A DNA stretch of 64,000 nt from Polyangiaceae bacterium. Its GTDB lineage: Bacteria; Myxococcota_A; Polyangia; Polyangiales; Polyangiaceae. Below, in pieces: positions 1-8,479 of this stretch; the stretch's first letter is position 1, and each line of letters begins with the position of its first letter. Made by a program: the position numbers and the translations under genes. Below the pieces are notes generated by a model. The model made no database searches and was not told the DNA's origin. It saw nothing but the letters and a program-made list of their open reading frames with translations. The stretch covers positions 1-64,000 of the forward strand of contig JABSRN010000015.1 in NCBI GenBank assembly GCA_013214025.1, written 5' to 3'.

Positions 1-108
1 GACTACATCGATAATTTCTACAACCGCGATCGGCTTCACTCTACGATCGGCTACTCCAGCCCAATCGAGTTCGAAATCGCTTCCGCTCTAGACTGCGAAG
101 CAGCATAA
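1..108 (+). mobile_element. IS3-family transposase OrfB, C-terminal end only
   Basis: The window opens inside an open frame that ends at the TAA at 106-108. The 35 visible residues contain the block YNRDRLHSTIGYSSPIEFE, which closes the DDE integrase domain of IS3-family OrfB transposases; the final catalytic Glu would lie just upstream, outside the window. The 5' part of the gene cannot be seen, so whether the element is intact is unknown. A typical IS3 right end follows directly (111-139), so the element is oriented with its right end toward the aminotransferase gene. Family assignment is firm; subgroup is not. Confidence 0.9.
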
Positions 109-110
109 TC

Positions 111-139
111 CAACTGTCCACTTCGCGGGGGGAAGCTCA
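111..139 (+). repeat. Right terminal inverted repeat of the IS3-family element
   Basis: Read from the outside in (minus strand), the end starts TGAGCTTCCCCCCGCGAAGT, the TGA plus C-run plus AAGTGGACA layout usual for this IS3 group. It begins three bases after the transposase stop. The element probably ends at 139. The left end and the target duplication lie outside the window, so the boundary is inferred from pattern alone. Confidence 0.75.
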
Positions 140-221
140 CTCCGCAGACTGCGATTGTGCGATAGTACGAGCAGTTCACTTGAGCTTGGGATCAGCAGGG
201 GCTAGGAAGAGCGCTGGCGTT

Positions 222-1079
222 ATGGGAACTCTAGTCATGATTGGAGGCGAGATCCGCTCGCCGGATACCGCAACAATTAGCGTATTCGACCGCGGCTTCC
301 TGTACGGCGACTCGGTCTTCGAGACGATTCGCACCTATGGCGGTGAGCTATTCGCTCTGACCGAACATTTGGAGCGTCTCGAGTCGAGCGCGGACAAGGT
401 ATTCATCAGCGTACCGATCCCGATCGCCCGTTTGGCGGACGAGGTGCGCCATTTGCTCGCTGAGGCTGCCAATGATGAATCATACGTCCGGGTCGTTATT
501 ACTCGCGGAGGCGGCGCCATGGGTTTAGACCCCAATTTGGCCGAGAGTCCCGAGAGAGTCATCATCGTCAGCCCGTTGGTCGCGCCGCCCGCGGCCTACT
601 ACCAGGACGGCATCACAGCTGTGACCTTCAAGTCGCAGCGCCCAGCTGAAGTAGCCGGCGTCGGCGGAGCGAAGCTTGGTAATTACCTGCTCAGCGTACT
701 GGCAATGAAACAGGCGAAAGAAGCTGGAGCCCTGGAAGCGCTGATCGTGGATGGCAACGGCTCGGTCGTCGAAGGCGCCAGTTCCAACGTCTTCGGGGTA
801 CGCGACGGTCGTCTCATTACACCGGAATTGCGAACTGGCATCCTACGAGGCATCACCCGCCAGCGAGTGTTGGAGCAGTGCGAAATCCTGGGCTTGCCGG
901 TGGAGATGCGCGCTCCGAGTCTCGACGAATTGCGTACCTGTGACGAAATATTCATCACTTCGAGCATTCGAGAAATGCTCGCCATCGTGACGCTGGATGG
1001 CGCGAGAGTGGGGTCCGGCAAACCGGGTCCGGTGTATCGCCAGTTGCTAGCCGCGTTCCGCGCGTCGCTTCAGTCCTAA
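222..1079 (+). CDS. PLP-dependent class IV aminotransferase (branched-chain aminotransferase / ADC lyase family)
   Basis: A fold-type IV PLP enzyme of 285 residues. The N-terminal ISVFDRGFLYGDSVFETIR block is the family signature. The probable Schiff-base lysine is K151 in AKLGNYL, followed by the EALIVDGNGSVVEGASSN phosphate-binding block. Members transaminate branched-chain or D-amino acids or act as 4-amino-4-deoxychorismate lyase; the sequence alone does not separate these, and no pathway partner adjoins it. A TTG start at 180 is possible, but ATG 222 has AGGAAGA at 204-210 ahead of it and fits the family N-terminus; ATG 237 is also in frame. The gene starts 82 bp after the insertion-sequence end, so its native upstream region has probably been replaced or displaced. 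Confidence 0.9.
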   Translation: MGTLVMIGGEIRSPDTATISVFDRGFLYGDSVFETIRTYGGELFALTEHLERLESSADKVFISVPIPIARLADEVRHLLAEAANDESYVRVVITRGGGAMGLDPNLAESPERVIIVSPLVAPPAAYYQDGITAVTFKSQRPAEVAGVGGAKLGNYLLSVLAMKQAKEAGALEALIVDGNGSVVEGASSNVFGVRDGRLITPELRTGILRGITRQRVLEQCEILGLPVEMRAPSLDELRTCDEIFITSSIREMLAIVTLDGARVGSGKPGPVYRQLLAAFRASLQS

Positions 1080-1101
1080 AAGCGCGCGCCCGCGGCTACG
1101 T

Positions 1102-2202
1102 TTATGCAGTGGGTTGGGGCGGTGGCTGAACCCTGCCGCCGGCACCACTGGCCATTAAGCTGAGCGCCTTTTCGAAGAACACCCGGAGGAAAGGAATTTC
1201 ACTCGGCGGATCCGTGATGAGGCCGCACTTTTCGATGGCGGTCATCGTGGCAGATATCCGGAGCGCTTCCTGTTCGCCCTCACGGCTGAAAACGCACCAG
1301 CCCGCGTCCTTCATCCGAAGCAGCACTTCGGCTCGGAGCACGGGCGTAAAGTAGCGGTCTGTCGCAGCATTGATCTCTGCCTTGAGACGCTCCTGCACTT
1401 CTTCGGGGCTCGGAGTCTCGGTTTCGTTTTTGGCGGCCTCGCCGACGTTGACCAGCATTTCTTGCGCAGCGGCTGGCGGGGGAAGCCAGCCGCGAAATTC
1501 CGGAAAACGGTGGAGGTCTGCCGAGCCCTGAGTCAAATCGGCGGCATCTTCGTCGGACAGCGCGAATCCCTCCTCGTCGAAGGGATGGCTGGGGGCGGAC
1601 TCTGGCACCGGCTCTAGCAGATCTTGATTGGTCCCCAGGCCCATCGGGAGCGGGTTGGCGCCTTCGCGATGTTTCGCGATAGCCTCGGCGACACGTTGGC
1701 GAGCCCAGGGTACAGGGATGCTGACGGGTTCGTAATTACTGGAGAGCACCTTCACGAGGCTCTTCTTCAGCTGTGAACGGCTCAACTGCGCGCGTTCGAC
1801 TCGATTGAGCCCGACCTTAGGATTGAGGTACACGAAGCAAACGTCCTGCTTCGAATCCTTTGTCCCGGAGCCAAAGATCAGAAGTTGCGAGCCGGACGGG
1901 TCGGGAGGGACCATCCAGGCCTCAACGGAGTGGCTCGCCTTTCGTTCCGCTGGCGCTCGCTCGCGATTGGGAATGGAGATCCCCCGAGATTTAAGAACGT
2001 TGAGTCCACGACGCCCCGCCTTTCGGCAAGGGCCTGCGTCCAACAAGGATGCCGCTTGAACGGCGGCGGCGTTCCCGGTATCCACCCAGGCCTGAACGAG
2101 GGCTGTCGCGTCGGCTCCGGCGGAGTCGAGCGCAGTCACTGCACCGGCGGCGTCCGCTTTGAGCTGTGAGGATTCGAAAGATTTGGTTTTGCTTTTCGCC
2201 AT
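1102..2202 (-). CDS. Uncharacterised 366-residue protein
   Basis: I do not recognise a family. The protein has a Lys/Ser- then Ala-rich N-terminus, no signal peptide and no membrane segment. A central part (about 90-170) looks like a small alpha/beta domain with hydrophobic strands (QLLIFGSG, VCFVYLNPK). An acidic Pro-containing linker follows (about 195-260), then a helical C-terminal domain (about 275-355), ending in a proline-rich tail. Codon use resembles the neighbours. It is convergent with the aminotransferase (22 bp apart) and lies 82 bp downstream of ridA on the same strand. ATG at 2202 has only a weak Shine-Dalgarno sequence. A real coding sequence is likely from length and composition. 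Confidence 0.75.
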   Translation of the reverse strand: MAKSKTKSFESSQLKADAAGAVTALDSAGADATALVQAWVDTGNAAAVQAASLLDAGPCRKAGRRGLNVLKSRGISIPNRERAPAERKASHSVEAWMVPPDPSGSQLLIFGSGTKDSKQDVCFVYLNPKVGLNRVERAQLSRSQLKKSLVKVLSSNYEPVSIPVPWARQRVAEAIAKHREGANPLPMGLGTNQDLLEPVPESAPSHPFDEEGFALSDEDAADLTQGSADLHRFPEFRGWLPPPAAAQEMLVNVGEAAKNETETPSPEEVQERLKAEINAATDRYFTPVLRAEVLLRMKDAGWCVFSREGEQEALRISATMTAIEKCGLITDPPSEIPFLRVFFEKALSLMASGAGGRVQPPPQPTA

Positions 2203-2284
2203 CTTGGGTCTTTGGACTTTACGCTGTGCGTGGTCTTTGGGGTTGGGGGATGCTGCGGTATCTAGGAGCGTTTCTTAGTGCGAC

Positions 2285-2665
2285 TTAGGAGCAAGCAACC
2301 GCGTCGATTTCCACGCGGGAGCCTTTGGGTAAGGCCGAAACTTCAACGGTTGCGCGCGCTGGAGGGGGGGGCTGAAAAAAGCTTCCGTACACTGTATTGA
2401 CCGCCTGAAAGTCGTTCAAGTCGGTGAGGTAGATTGTGGTTTTTACGACGTTTTTAAAGCTCAGTCCGCCGGCTTCCAGGACGGCTGCGAGGTTCTTCAT
2501 CACCTGTTCCGTTTGGGCGCTTACGTCCGAACTCACCAGAGCTCCAGAGGCAGGATCGATGGGGATTTGTCCCGACAGAAACATCATACTGCCAGTAGAG
2601 ATGGCTTGAGAATAGGGCCCGATGGCGGACGGTGCCCGGTCCGTAGCGATTGCGATCTTGCTCAT
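2285..2665 (-). CDS. ridA: RidA family enamine/imine deaminase
   Basis: A 126-residue RidA (YjgF/YER057c/UK114) protein. RidA hydrolyses reactive 2-aminoacrylate and related imines released by PLP enzymes, acting in the cytosol as a trimer. Visible hallmarks are GPYSQAI near the N-terminus, FLSGQIPIDP, and the C-terminal ARATVEVSALPKGSRVEID block with the conserved Arg and Glu of the active site. The frame is open to 2782, but the ATG at 2665 with GAGGA six bases upstream matches the family N-terminus (MSKIAIATDRAPSAIGPYSQ). It is the last gene of the dnaX-ybaB-recR block, 82 bp after recR. Confidence 0.95.
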   Translation of the reverse strand: MSKIAIATDRAPSAIGPYSQAISTGSMMFLSGQIPIDPASGALVSSDVSAQTEQVMKNLAAVLEAGGLSFKNVVKTTIYLTDLNDFQAVNTVYGSFFQPPPPARATVEVSALPKGSRVEIDAVACS

Positions 2666-2747
2666 GTACATTCCTCGAGGGATTTGTGGTCGGTCTCCGA
2701 GCGTCTCAGGCGTCGGACAAGATCCAACCTTTTTATTGCCAAGACGT

Positions 2748-3368
2748 TCATCGCCCGAAGTCCCGACGTCCGTCCAAGGCACGGCCCAGCGTTATTTGGT
2801 CCGCGAACTCTAGGTCGCCTCCGTGGGGCACGCCGCTCGCTATTCGAGACACCGTAACGCTTAGGGGCTCCAGCTCTCGGGCTAAGAACAGAGCTGTTGC
2901 CTCGCCATCTACGCTGGGGGGAGTTGCGACGATGACTTCCCGAATGCTTTCTTCAGTGATGCGGGCGATCAGAGTATCGATGGGCAGCTGAGCGGGCCCG
3001 ATGCCATCCAGGGGCGAAAGCAATTTGCCGAGCACGATGTAGCGACCGCGCATCGCACCGCTTCGTTCGACAGCGATCATGTCTTGCACTCGGGCAACGA
3101 TGCAAATCAGTTTGGGGTCGCGCTTCGGATCGCGACAGATGTCACAGATGGCTTCGCCGTCCGCATCGACCTCGGCGATCCCTTTGCAAACGGTGCAGGG
3201 CTGAATGTTGGAGGGCAGTGCGCTGAGTTCGCTGCCGAGGGCGGAACACAGTTCTCCGCCTTGAGCGATCAAGAAGAGGGCATAGCGTTGTGCCGTTTTC
3301 TCTCCGACCCCGGGCAGTTTCGCCAGCAGTGAAATAACGTGCCGGAGCGAATCCGGAAGCAGTGCCAT
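2748..3368 (-). CDS. recR: Recombination mediator RecR
   Basis: RecR, 206 residues, the usual length. With RecF/RecO it loads RecA onto SSB-coated gapped DNA. The order is a helix-hairpin-helix (LAKLPGVGEKTAQRYALFL, about 15-33), a four-cysteine zinc finger (C58, C61, C75, C78) and a Toprim domain beginning IVARVQDMIAVERSGAMRG with the G(R)YIVLGKLLSPLDGIGP block. It starts 4 bp after the ybaB stop, so the two are surely cotranscribed; dnaX-ybaB-recR is a widely conserved arrangement. Confidence 0.98.
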   Translation of the reverse strand: MALLPDSLRHVISLLAKLPGVGEKTAQRYALFLIAQGGELCSALGSELSALPSNIQPCTVCKGIAEVDADGEAICDICRDPKRDPKLICIVARVQDMIAVERSGAMRGRYIVLGKLLSPLDGIGPAQLPIDTLIARITEESIREVIVATPPSVDGEATALFLARELEPLSVTVSRIASGVPHGGDLEFADQITLGRALDGRRDFGR

Positions 3369-3372
3369 CAGG

Positions 3373-3705
3373 CTATCCTGTGATTCCCGGGATTTTGAGT
3401 CCGCCGGACACCTGGCTCAACTCTTCTTCGGCAGTTCGGTCAGCCAGCTCTAAAGCGGCGTTGACCGTCGCTGTGATCGCGTCGAGACTCATCTCGAGAT
3501 CTTCCACAGTGAGAAAGTCTTCGGCGACGTGGATGTTTCGTACGCGGCCCTCGCAAGTCACAGTCACGCTCACCTTGTCGTCCACTCCGGTTGCGGTGAC
3601 TTCGCGTTTCTTGAGCTCTTCGCGGACTGAGTCCATCTGAGCCTGCATCTGGGTTGCTTGCTGCAACAGTGGGTTGTTCTGGGCGGACTTGGATCCCTTC
3701 GACAT
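3373..3705 (-). CDS. ybaB: YbaB/EbfC family nucleoid-associated protein
   Basis: A 110-residue YbaB/EbfC protein: small, dimeric and DNA-binding, with an N-terminal coiled helix (NPLLQQATQMQAQMDSVREE) and the family strand pattern VSVTVTCEGRVRNIHV followed by an acidic DLEMSLDAITATVNAALE segment. It is thought to act in nucleoid organisation or recombination; its exact job is unsettled. It sits between dnaX and recR, as in most bacteria. The 178-bp spacer after dnaX is unusually long for this operon. Confidence 0.95.
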   Translation of the reverse strand: MSKGSKSAQNNPLLQQATQMQAQMDSVREELKKREVTATGVDDKVSVTVTCEGRVRNIHVAEDFLTVEDLEMSLDAITATVNAALELADRTAEEELSQVSGGLKIPGITG

Positions 3706-3883
3706 AGCATCGCAGAGTACGGATTGGTCGCCCCCGGGTGCAAGTCCCAGTCGCTGGTCGGCGAAAGAATTACGGGTTTTTGCTCGTCGGATGCCGTTGC
3801 GAGGCCGTTCGTGGAGCTTTCCGGAGGGGCCGCCAGGGAGTCCCGGACTGGAACAGGCCCGCCGACCTCAGCGCGGCTCAGAG
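3706..3883. other. 178-bp spacer between dnaX and ybaB
   Basis: No convincing open frame. In many bacteria the small SRP RNA gene lies beside dnaX, so both strands were read for the conserved GGAA-tetraloop/AGCAGCC core; it is absent. A stretch at about 3738-3752 resembles a T-arm (GGG, 7-nt loop, CCC), but no other tRNA arms accompany it. A separate promoter for ybaB-recR may lie here, but no clear -35/-10 pair was found. Confidence 0.4.
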
Positions 3884-5899
3884 CTAGCCGTCGTCGGCTA
3901 GCCGCACACTCTTTACCGTCGCGTTCAGGATCTCCCCCGCTTGGGTGACCAGCGGGTGAGTTTTGGCTTTGGCGATGGCGTCTGCCATACGTTTCTTTTG
4001 CGCACGAGAGTGTTGAGCGGCCAGGGTGCCGTCCCCCTCACTGCCCTGGACATCCAGTTCGACGGTGATCTTTGGGGTGCCGTCCAAGTGTGCGGCGGCC
4101 GTTTCGGCGAGTGCCCGAATGGCTTCGGGCATTGCGGCTTCTTCAGCCAGTACATTGCTCGCGTCGTACGCGATGTTGATTTGCTCCCCATCGAGTCTTC
4201 GAATGACCGCGTGTTGATAGAACGCTGCCAGCTCGGGGTGTTGTTCGCCAAGATCTTGCAGGATGCCCCGCCACTTGGCATCCATCGCCGCGTCTTCGGC
4301 TGACCGGACGTGGGGTTTTGGTGCTGCTTTAGGCGCGCGCGGGGTCGAGGTGGCGGCAACTCGCAGCTTCTCTTCGGCTGGCACTCCAGGGAACGGGGGG
4401 GGCTCCGAGGGTCGGGGCTGGCGAGGCCGGCTCGGTGTGATGTAGGTTGGCGGGTCTCGGTGCGCGTCGTCTAGGGAGCCAAGCCTGGGCGCTGGGGGAC
4501 TCGCGGCGCTGTTTGTGGTGTCGCTTTCCTTGGCAGCGGGGGCGTCGCGTATTGCGGTGCCGGCGCGCGATTTCTCGGCGGAGACCGAATGTATGGCAGT
4601 ATCGTTGCTCGTCGCGTCGCGCAACTGCCGGCCGCTCGTTTCCCGGGAGCCATCCGAAGGAGGGCCCCCTAAGCTAGGGTTTCCGCTGGGCCCTCCTCTT
4701 GATCGCGGCGGGCCGCCGCCACCGAGGCGTTTTTCGAGCTGGCCGAGCCGTCGAATGAGCTGATCGATGGGGATTAGTGGTGGGCGCGTCGATAGGCGCA
4801 CCAAGAGCATCTCCAGCGCTGCGCGGGGGTGCTGGCTGCGCCCGACGTCGTCAAAACCTTTAGAGAAGGCCTGATGCACGCGAATCAAGTCGTCCAGTTC
4901 GTGGTCGCCTGCGATTCGCGCTACATCGGCGCGTTCCTCGTCCGGCAAGTCGAGCAATTCGTCTGGCTTTTCGCAGACCTTGACCATTACCAAATCGCGC
5001 AGGAGCGAGAGCAAGTCTCGCGCTACTTGCGGCATTCCGAAACCCTGATTCGCCAAGTCGTTGAGCGTCTGCAGCGTTGGTTCTGCGTTGTGAGTGAGCA
5101 TGGCCCCGACAATATCGTAGAGCACCTGGCGTCCGGCTACGCCCAACACCATGGACACCGCGTCTTCGGTGAGATCTTCGGTGTTCCAGGCGACCACTTG
5201 GTCCAACAGACTCATCGCGTCTCTCATGGACCCCGCGGCTTCGCGAGCGATAATGCGCAGGGCTGCGGGGGCGATCTCGATGCCCTCTTCCTTCATGACG
5301 TAGCTCAGACGATCGGCAATCGCTTGGCTCTTGATCAACCGAAAGTCGAAGCGCTGAACTCTCGAAAGAATCGTGACGGGGATCTTGTTCGCTTCGGTGG
5401 TGGCGAAGATGAATTTTACGTGGGGGGGCGGTTCTTCCAGCGTCTTGAGGAACGCGTTCCACGCATTATTCGAGAGCATGTGGACTTCGTCGACGATGTA
5501 AATCTTGAAGCGGTCGCGAGTCGGCTGGTAGGGCAGGGAGTCTTGCAGCTTGCGAACTTCGTCGACGCCGTTGTAGCTGGCTCCGTCGATTTCTCGAACG
5601 TCCACGTCCGTGCCGGCGCCGATCTCGACACAGGCCGGACACTTGAGGCACGGCGTGGCAGTGGGACCCGGGTCGTCTGTGCCTGAGGGCTTCTGCAAAT
5701 CTCCTGTGCAGTTCAGAGCCTTCGCAAGTATGCGCGCGCTCGTGGTCTTGCCGACACCGCGCACTCCCGTGAATAGAAAAGCGTGGGCGACGCGATCGTT
5801 GGCGATGGCCCCGGCAAGGGTCTTGGCGACGTGCTTCTGTCCGACCAAATCCTCGAAGCCCATGGGGCGCCATTTGCGGGCGAGTACGACGTAGCTCAT
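3884..5899 (-). CDS. dnaX: DNA polymerase III subunit tau/gamma (clamp loader)
   Basis: The AAA+ clamp-loader motor of the replicative polymerase, 671 residues. Domain I has Walker A GVRGVGKT (45-52), the zinc cysteines C64, C84, C87, C90, and Walker B IVDEVHML (about 136-142). The sensor-1 region carries SRVQ where many homologues have SRC. A long Pro/Gly/Arg-rich linker (about 385-530) leads to a tau-specific C-terminal domain. The frame is open to a TTG at 5953, but MSYVVLARKWRP at ATG 5899 is the conserved start. No A AAA AAG slippery site is evident; the nearest A-run is five residues (4730-4734). It is divergent from the lipoprotein gene. Confidence 0.97.
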   Translation of the reverse strand: MSYVVLARKWRPMGFEDLVGQKHVAKTLAGAIANDRVAHAFLFTGVRGVGKTTSARILAKALNCTGDLQKPSGTDDPGPTATPCLKCPACVEIGAGTDVDVREIDGASYNGVDEVRKLQDSLPYQPTRDRFKIYIVDEVHMLSNNAWNAFLKTLEEPPPHVKFIFATTEANKIPVTILSRVQRFDFRLIKSQAIADRLSYVMKEEGIEIAPAALRIIAREAAGSMRDAMSLLDQVVAWNTEDLTEDAVSMVLGVAGRQVLYDIVGAMLTHNAEPTLQTLNDLANQGFGMPQVARDLLSLLRDLVMVKVCEKPDELLDLPDEERADVARIAGDHELDDLIRVHQAFSKGFDDVGRSQHPRAALEMLLVRLSTRPPLIPIDQLIRRLGQLEKRLGGGGPPRSRGGPSGNPSLGGPPSDGSRETSGRQLRDATSNDTAIHSVSAEKSRAGTAIRDAPAAKESDTTNSAASPPAPRLGSLDDAHRDPPTYITPSRPRQPRPSEPPPFPGVPAEEKLRVAATSTPRAPKAAPKPHVRSAEDAAMDAKWRGILQDLGEQHPELAAFYQHAVIRRLDGEQINIAYDASNVLAEEAAMPEAIRALAETAAAHLDGTPKITVELDVQGSEGDGTLAAQHSRAQKKRMADAIAKAKTHPLVTQAGEILNATVKSVRLADDG

Positions 5900-5967
5900 G
5901 CCGGTTGGGAGTAGCAGATCGAGCCTGTCGCCTCCACCGTTGCTGTTAGCCAATAGATTGGGTCGTC

Positions 5968-5990
5968 GGGCGACCTGAGCCGCGTCGCCC
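5968..5990. other. Perfect 7-bp hairpin between dnaX and the lipoprotein gene
   Basis: GGGCGAC (5968-5974) and GTCGCCC (5984-5990) form an inverted repeat with a 9-nt loop in the divergent intergenic region. It is not followed by a T-run on either strand, so it is not a classical terminator. It could be an operator or a leader hairpin of the dnaX transcript. No function can be assigned. Confidence 0.4.
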
Positions 5991-6016
5991 AGGAGATTTG
6001 TTGCTAGGCTCGGCCC

Positions 6017-6970
6017 ATGAGGATGAGTCCACGGAATGCGCTTGCTTTTCTAGCCCTCATTGGTGTCCCCCTCGCCGGAAGCTGCTCGCCGCCCGGTACG
6101 CCGAAAAGTTCGGCGCCCACGAGCCTGAAGGCGCGGGATGCGGGCGGTCCGGAGCTGGCACAGAGCGCGGATGCTCCGGCTCAGACTGCCATGGCATCCT
6201 CAGACCCCCCTCCGCCGTCACAAATTCGTGTGGTCCCGCTCGTGCTTGGGGCGAGCACGAACATCGCCCCAGCGGTCTTGAAGGTTTCTGCTGGGATTTC
6301 GGGCAAAGCCGGAACGAGGCGGGTCACCGTGTCGAGGAGAGGCTGGCCCGCTGCAGATCACTATCGGGTTTTTCTCGACGGACTCGCTGGGCTGGCGCTA
6401 GGCCGTGGAAAGTCAGTCTCCTTGACGGAGCTCAACACTCCGGGCGTGCCGTTGTCGGCGGGACAACATCGCGTAACGGCGATGCCCATCGGCTCGGATG
6501 GCAGCATGCTTTGGGGCCCGGGACTCAGCAGTTTGGAGGGCCAGGCCGGCGTGTTTGTTGCGTCCCCGGATGCCGTTCCTCAGTCTGACGCTGAGCAGCA
6601 ACTCGGGTTCGATAGCCCCCCCGTCATCTACCGCCCCTTTGGCACCATCAACGGACCGGGGCAGGCAAGAGAAGCGCGGCTGGAGTTCGCGATCGGAGGT
6701 GCTGGAGCGGTCGAGGCAAAGGCCGCGGATTCCGGCACGCCAGCGCCCCCGGGCATTCAGCTGGTGATCGTGGGACCCAAGACGGAGCGTTTGGCTCTCA
6801 CACTCCGCCGCCACGGCTCCTACAGTCTGCGTGGGCTCAGCGATGGCGACTACACGCTGCGCCTCACGGTCCCAGGGGCGGCCGGGGCCAGGATGCGCGA
6901 GCGCCGCTTCACAGTGAACCTTGACGCCCCCGCTGTGGACCCGCCGATCTCGTTGATTCGTCGTCGTTGA
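6017..6970 (+). CDS. Predicted lipoprotein of unknown function
   Basis: A 317-residue secreted protein. The N-terminus has basic residues, a hydrophobic stretch (ALAFLALIGVPLAG) and a lipobox-like AGSC with C23 as the lipidation site. A disordered Ala/Pro/Ser segment (25-75) follows. The rest is beta-rich, with repeated strand patterns (RVTVSRRGWPAADHYRVFLD, ERLALTLRRHGSYSLRGL, GDYTLRLTVPGA) that suggest two or three immunoglobulin-like or carboxypeptidase-regulatory-like beta-sandwich domains. No enzyme motif is seen. ATG 6017 and ATG 6023 are both possible starts. It is monocistronic and divergent from dnaX. Confidence 0.75.
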   Translation: MRMSPRNALAFLALIGVPLAGSCSPPGTPKSSAPTSLKARDAGGPELAQSADAPAQTAMASSDPPPPSQIRVVPLVLGASTNIAPAVLKVSAGISGKAGTRRVTVSRRGWPAADHYRVFLDGLAGLALGRGKSVSLTELNTPGVPLSAGQHRVTAMPIGSDGSMLWGPGLSSLEGQAGVFVASPDAVPQSDAEQQLGFDSPPVIYRPFGTINGPGQAREARLEFAIGGAGAVEAKAADSGTPAPPGIQLVIVGPKTERLALTLRRHGSYSLRGLSDGDYTLRLTVPGAAGARMRERRFTVNLDAPAVDPPISLIRRR

Positions 6971-7064
6971 GTCGGAGTTTTCGCGGTCGCTTGCCGCGTT
7001 TTGCCGTCGGTGCCATGGGTTGGCTCTACGTCAGCTCGGCTCGCGTTAGCCACGAGGTATCGAA

Positions 7065-8363
7065 TTGGATCGGTCGGAAATCGTTAGATTAGACAAGCGT
7101 TACGTTTGGCATCCCTACACGCCGATGGATCGCTATCGAGCGGAAACGGAGCCGCTGGTGATCGAGCGAGCGGCAGGCTCGCGGCTCTTCGATGTGGATG
7201 GCAAGAGTTACATCGACGGCAATTCCTCCTGGTGGGTCGCGCTGCTCGGCCACAATCATCCGCGTCTAGTGAAGGTACTGCAAGAGCAGTCGCAGAAGCT
7301 TTGCCACACCTCTCTGGCAGGGGTGACACACGAGCACGCGGCGTACTTAGCTCAAGAGCTAGTGAAGGTCTCGCCGGAGGGGCTGGAGCACGTTTTTTAT
7401 AGTGACGATGGTTCGACAGCGGTCGAGGTGGGTCTCAAGCTGGCCCTCCAGTACTGGCACCAAAACGGTCGGCCCCAACGCACTGAGTTTGTCGCTCTGG
7501 ACGGAGCGTTCCACGGTGAAACCCTGGGCTCCACAGGGCTGGGCGGAGTGGACGTCTTTCGTAAGCCGTTCTCACCTGTCGTCTTGCGCTGCCATCACGT
7601 GCCCTCGCCGTCGGAAGGCTTGGACGCGGCTGTCGAATCGCTGCGTTGCACACTGAGCGAGAACGCTGACAGATTGGCGGCATTCGTGCTGGAACCGATG
7701 GTGCAAGGTGCTTCGGGCATGCGCATGTACGACGCGGAATACTTGCGGGTGGCCAGAATACTCTGTGACGAACACGATGTGTTTCTAATCGCCGACGAAG
7801 TGTTTACCGGTTACGGCAGGACGGGCCAGATGTGGGCGGTGGATCACGCAGGCATTGCGCCGGACATCATGTGCATGGCCAAGGGCTTCAGTGGCGGCAT
7901 ACTGCCGATGGCGGCCACCACCATCAACTCCCGAATCTTCGACGGATTTCTCGGTGATGCCGATCGGGCGTTCTTTTATGGCCACACCTACTGCGGGCAT
8001 CCCTTGGGAGCGGCCATAGCCCTTGAGGTCTTGCGCATCTACCAAGATGAAAACATCGTGGCGGCCGTGGCTCCGAAGGCAGCAAAGATCGAAGCCGTGT
8101 TCGAGCGCCTCGCCCAACACGAAGGCGTCAGTCGAGTTCGCTGCCTAGGCATGATCGGAGCGCTCGAACTGGACGGGGACGGCGGCTATCTCGATCGCGC
8201 GGGCTGGCATGTTTACGACGCCGCACTGCGTCGGGGCGCCTATCTTAGGCCCATGGGCAACGTGGTCTACACAACGCCGCCGCTGAATATTCCTGACGAA
8301 GAATTCGACTCGCTGCTGGAGATCCTCGAAGAATCGGTCACCGAGGTATTGGCCAAGCGCTAA
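7065..8363 (+). CDS. bioA: Adenosylmethionine-8-amino-7-oxononanoate aminotransferase (DAPA synthase)
   Basis: BioA transfers an amino group to 7-keto-8-aminopelargonate in biotin synthesis, using S-adenosylmethionine (or lysine in some lineages) as donor. This is a 432-residue class III PLP aminotransferase with the BioA N-terminal YVWHPYTPM motif, SSWWVALLGHNHP, the PLP aspartate D244 in IADEVFTGYGRTG and the Schiff-base lysine K273 in MAKGFSGG, positions close to those of E. coli BioA. The start is TTG 7065, with GAGG seven bases upstream. No other bio gene adjoins it, so the rest of the pathway must lie elsewhere. Confidence 0.93.
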   Translation: MDRSEIVRLDKRYVWHPYTPMDRYRAETEPLVIERAAGSRLFDVDGKSYIDGNSSWWVALLGHNHPRLVKVLQEQSQKLCHTSLAGVTHEHAAYLAQELVKVSPEGLEHVFYSDDGSTAVEVGLKLALQYWHQNGRPQRTEFVALDGAFHGETLGSTGLGGVDVFRKPFSPVVLRCHHVPSPSEGLDAAVESLRCTLSENADRLAAFVLEPMVQGASGMRMYDAEYLRVARILCDEHDVFLIADEVFTGYGRTGQMWAVDHAGIAPDIMCMAKGFSGGILPMAATTINSRIFDGFLGDADRAFFYGHTYCGHPLGAAIALEVLRIYQDENIVAAVAPKAAKIEAVFERLAQHEGVSRVRCLGMIGALELDGDGGYLDRAGWHVYDAALRRGAYLRPMGNVVYTTPPLNIPDEEFDSLLEILEESVTEVLAKR

Positions 8364-8479
8364 CGAACCGGCGTTTACCGCACCCAATACCGTGGTGCTG
8401 CAGCGAGCAACGAGAGAGGCCATTCGGCACAGCAGCGCGCTTGACGGCGTGCTTCGAATCGTGGAACGGTCGCCGCGAA

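Noticed and set aside
3706-3883. Possible SRP (4.5S) RNA gene beside dnaX, or a tRNA (T-arm-like GGGTGCAAGTCCC)
   Set aside because: The conserved SRP tetraloop/AGCAGCC core is absent on both strands, and no anticodon or D arm accompanies the T-arm-like stem.
4725-4740. Programmed -1 frameshift site in dnaX that would give a gamma subunit
   Set aside because: The only A-run has five residues followed by C, not A AAA AAG, and no supporting downstream structure was evident.
4829-5686. Long plus-strand open frame (285 codons) opposite dnaX
   Set aside because: It is antisense to conserved dnaX motifs and its translation has no protein-like pattern.
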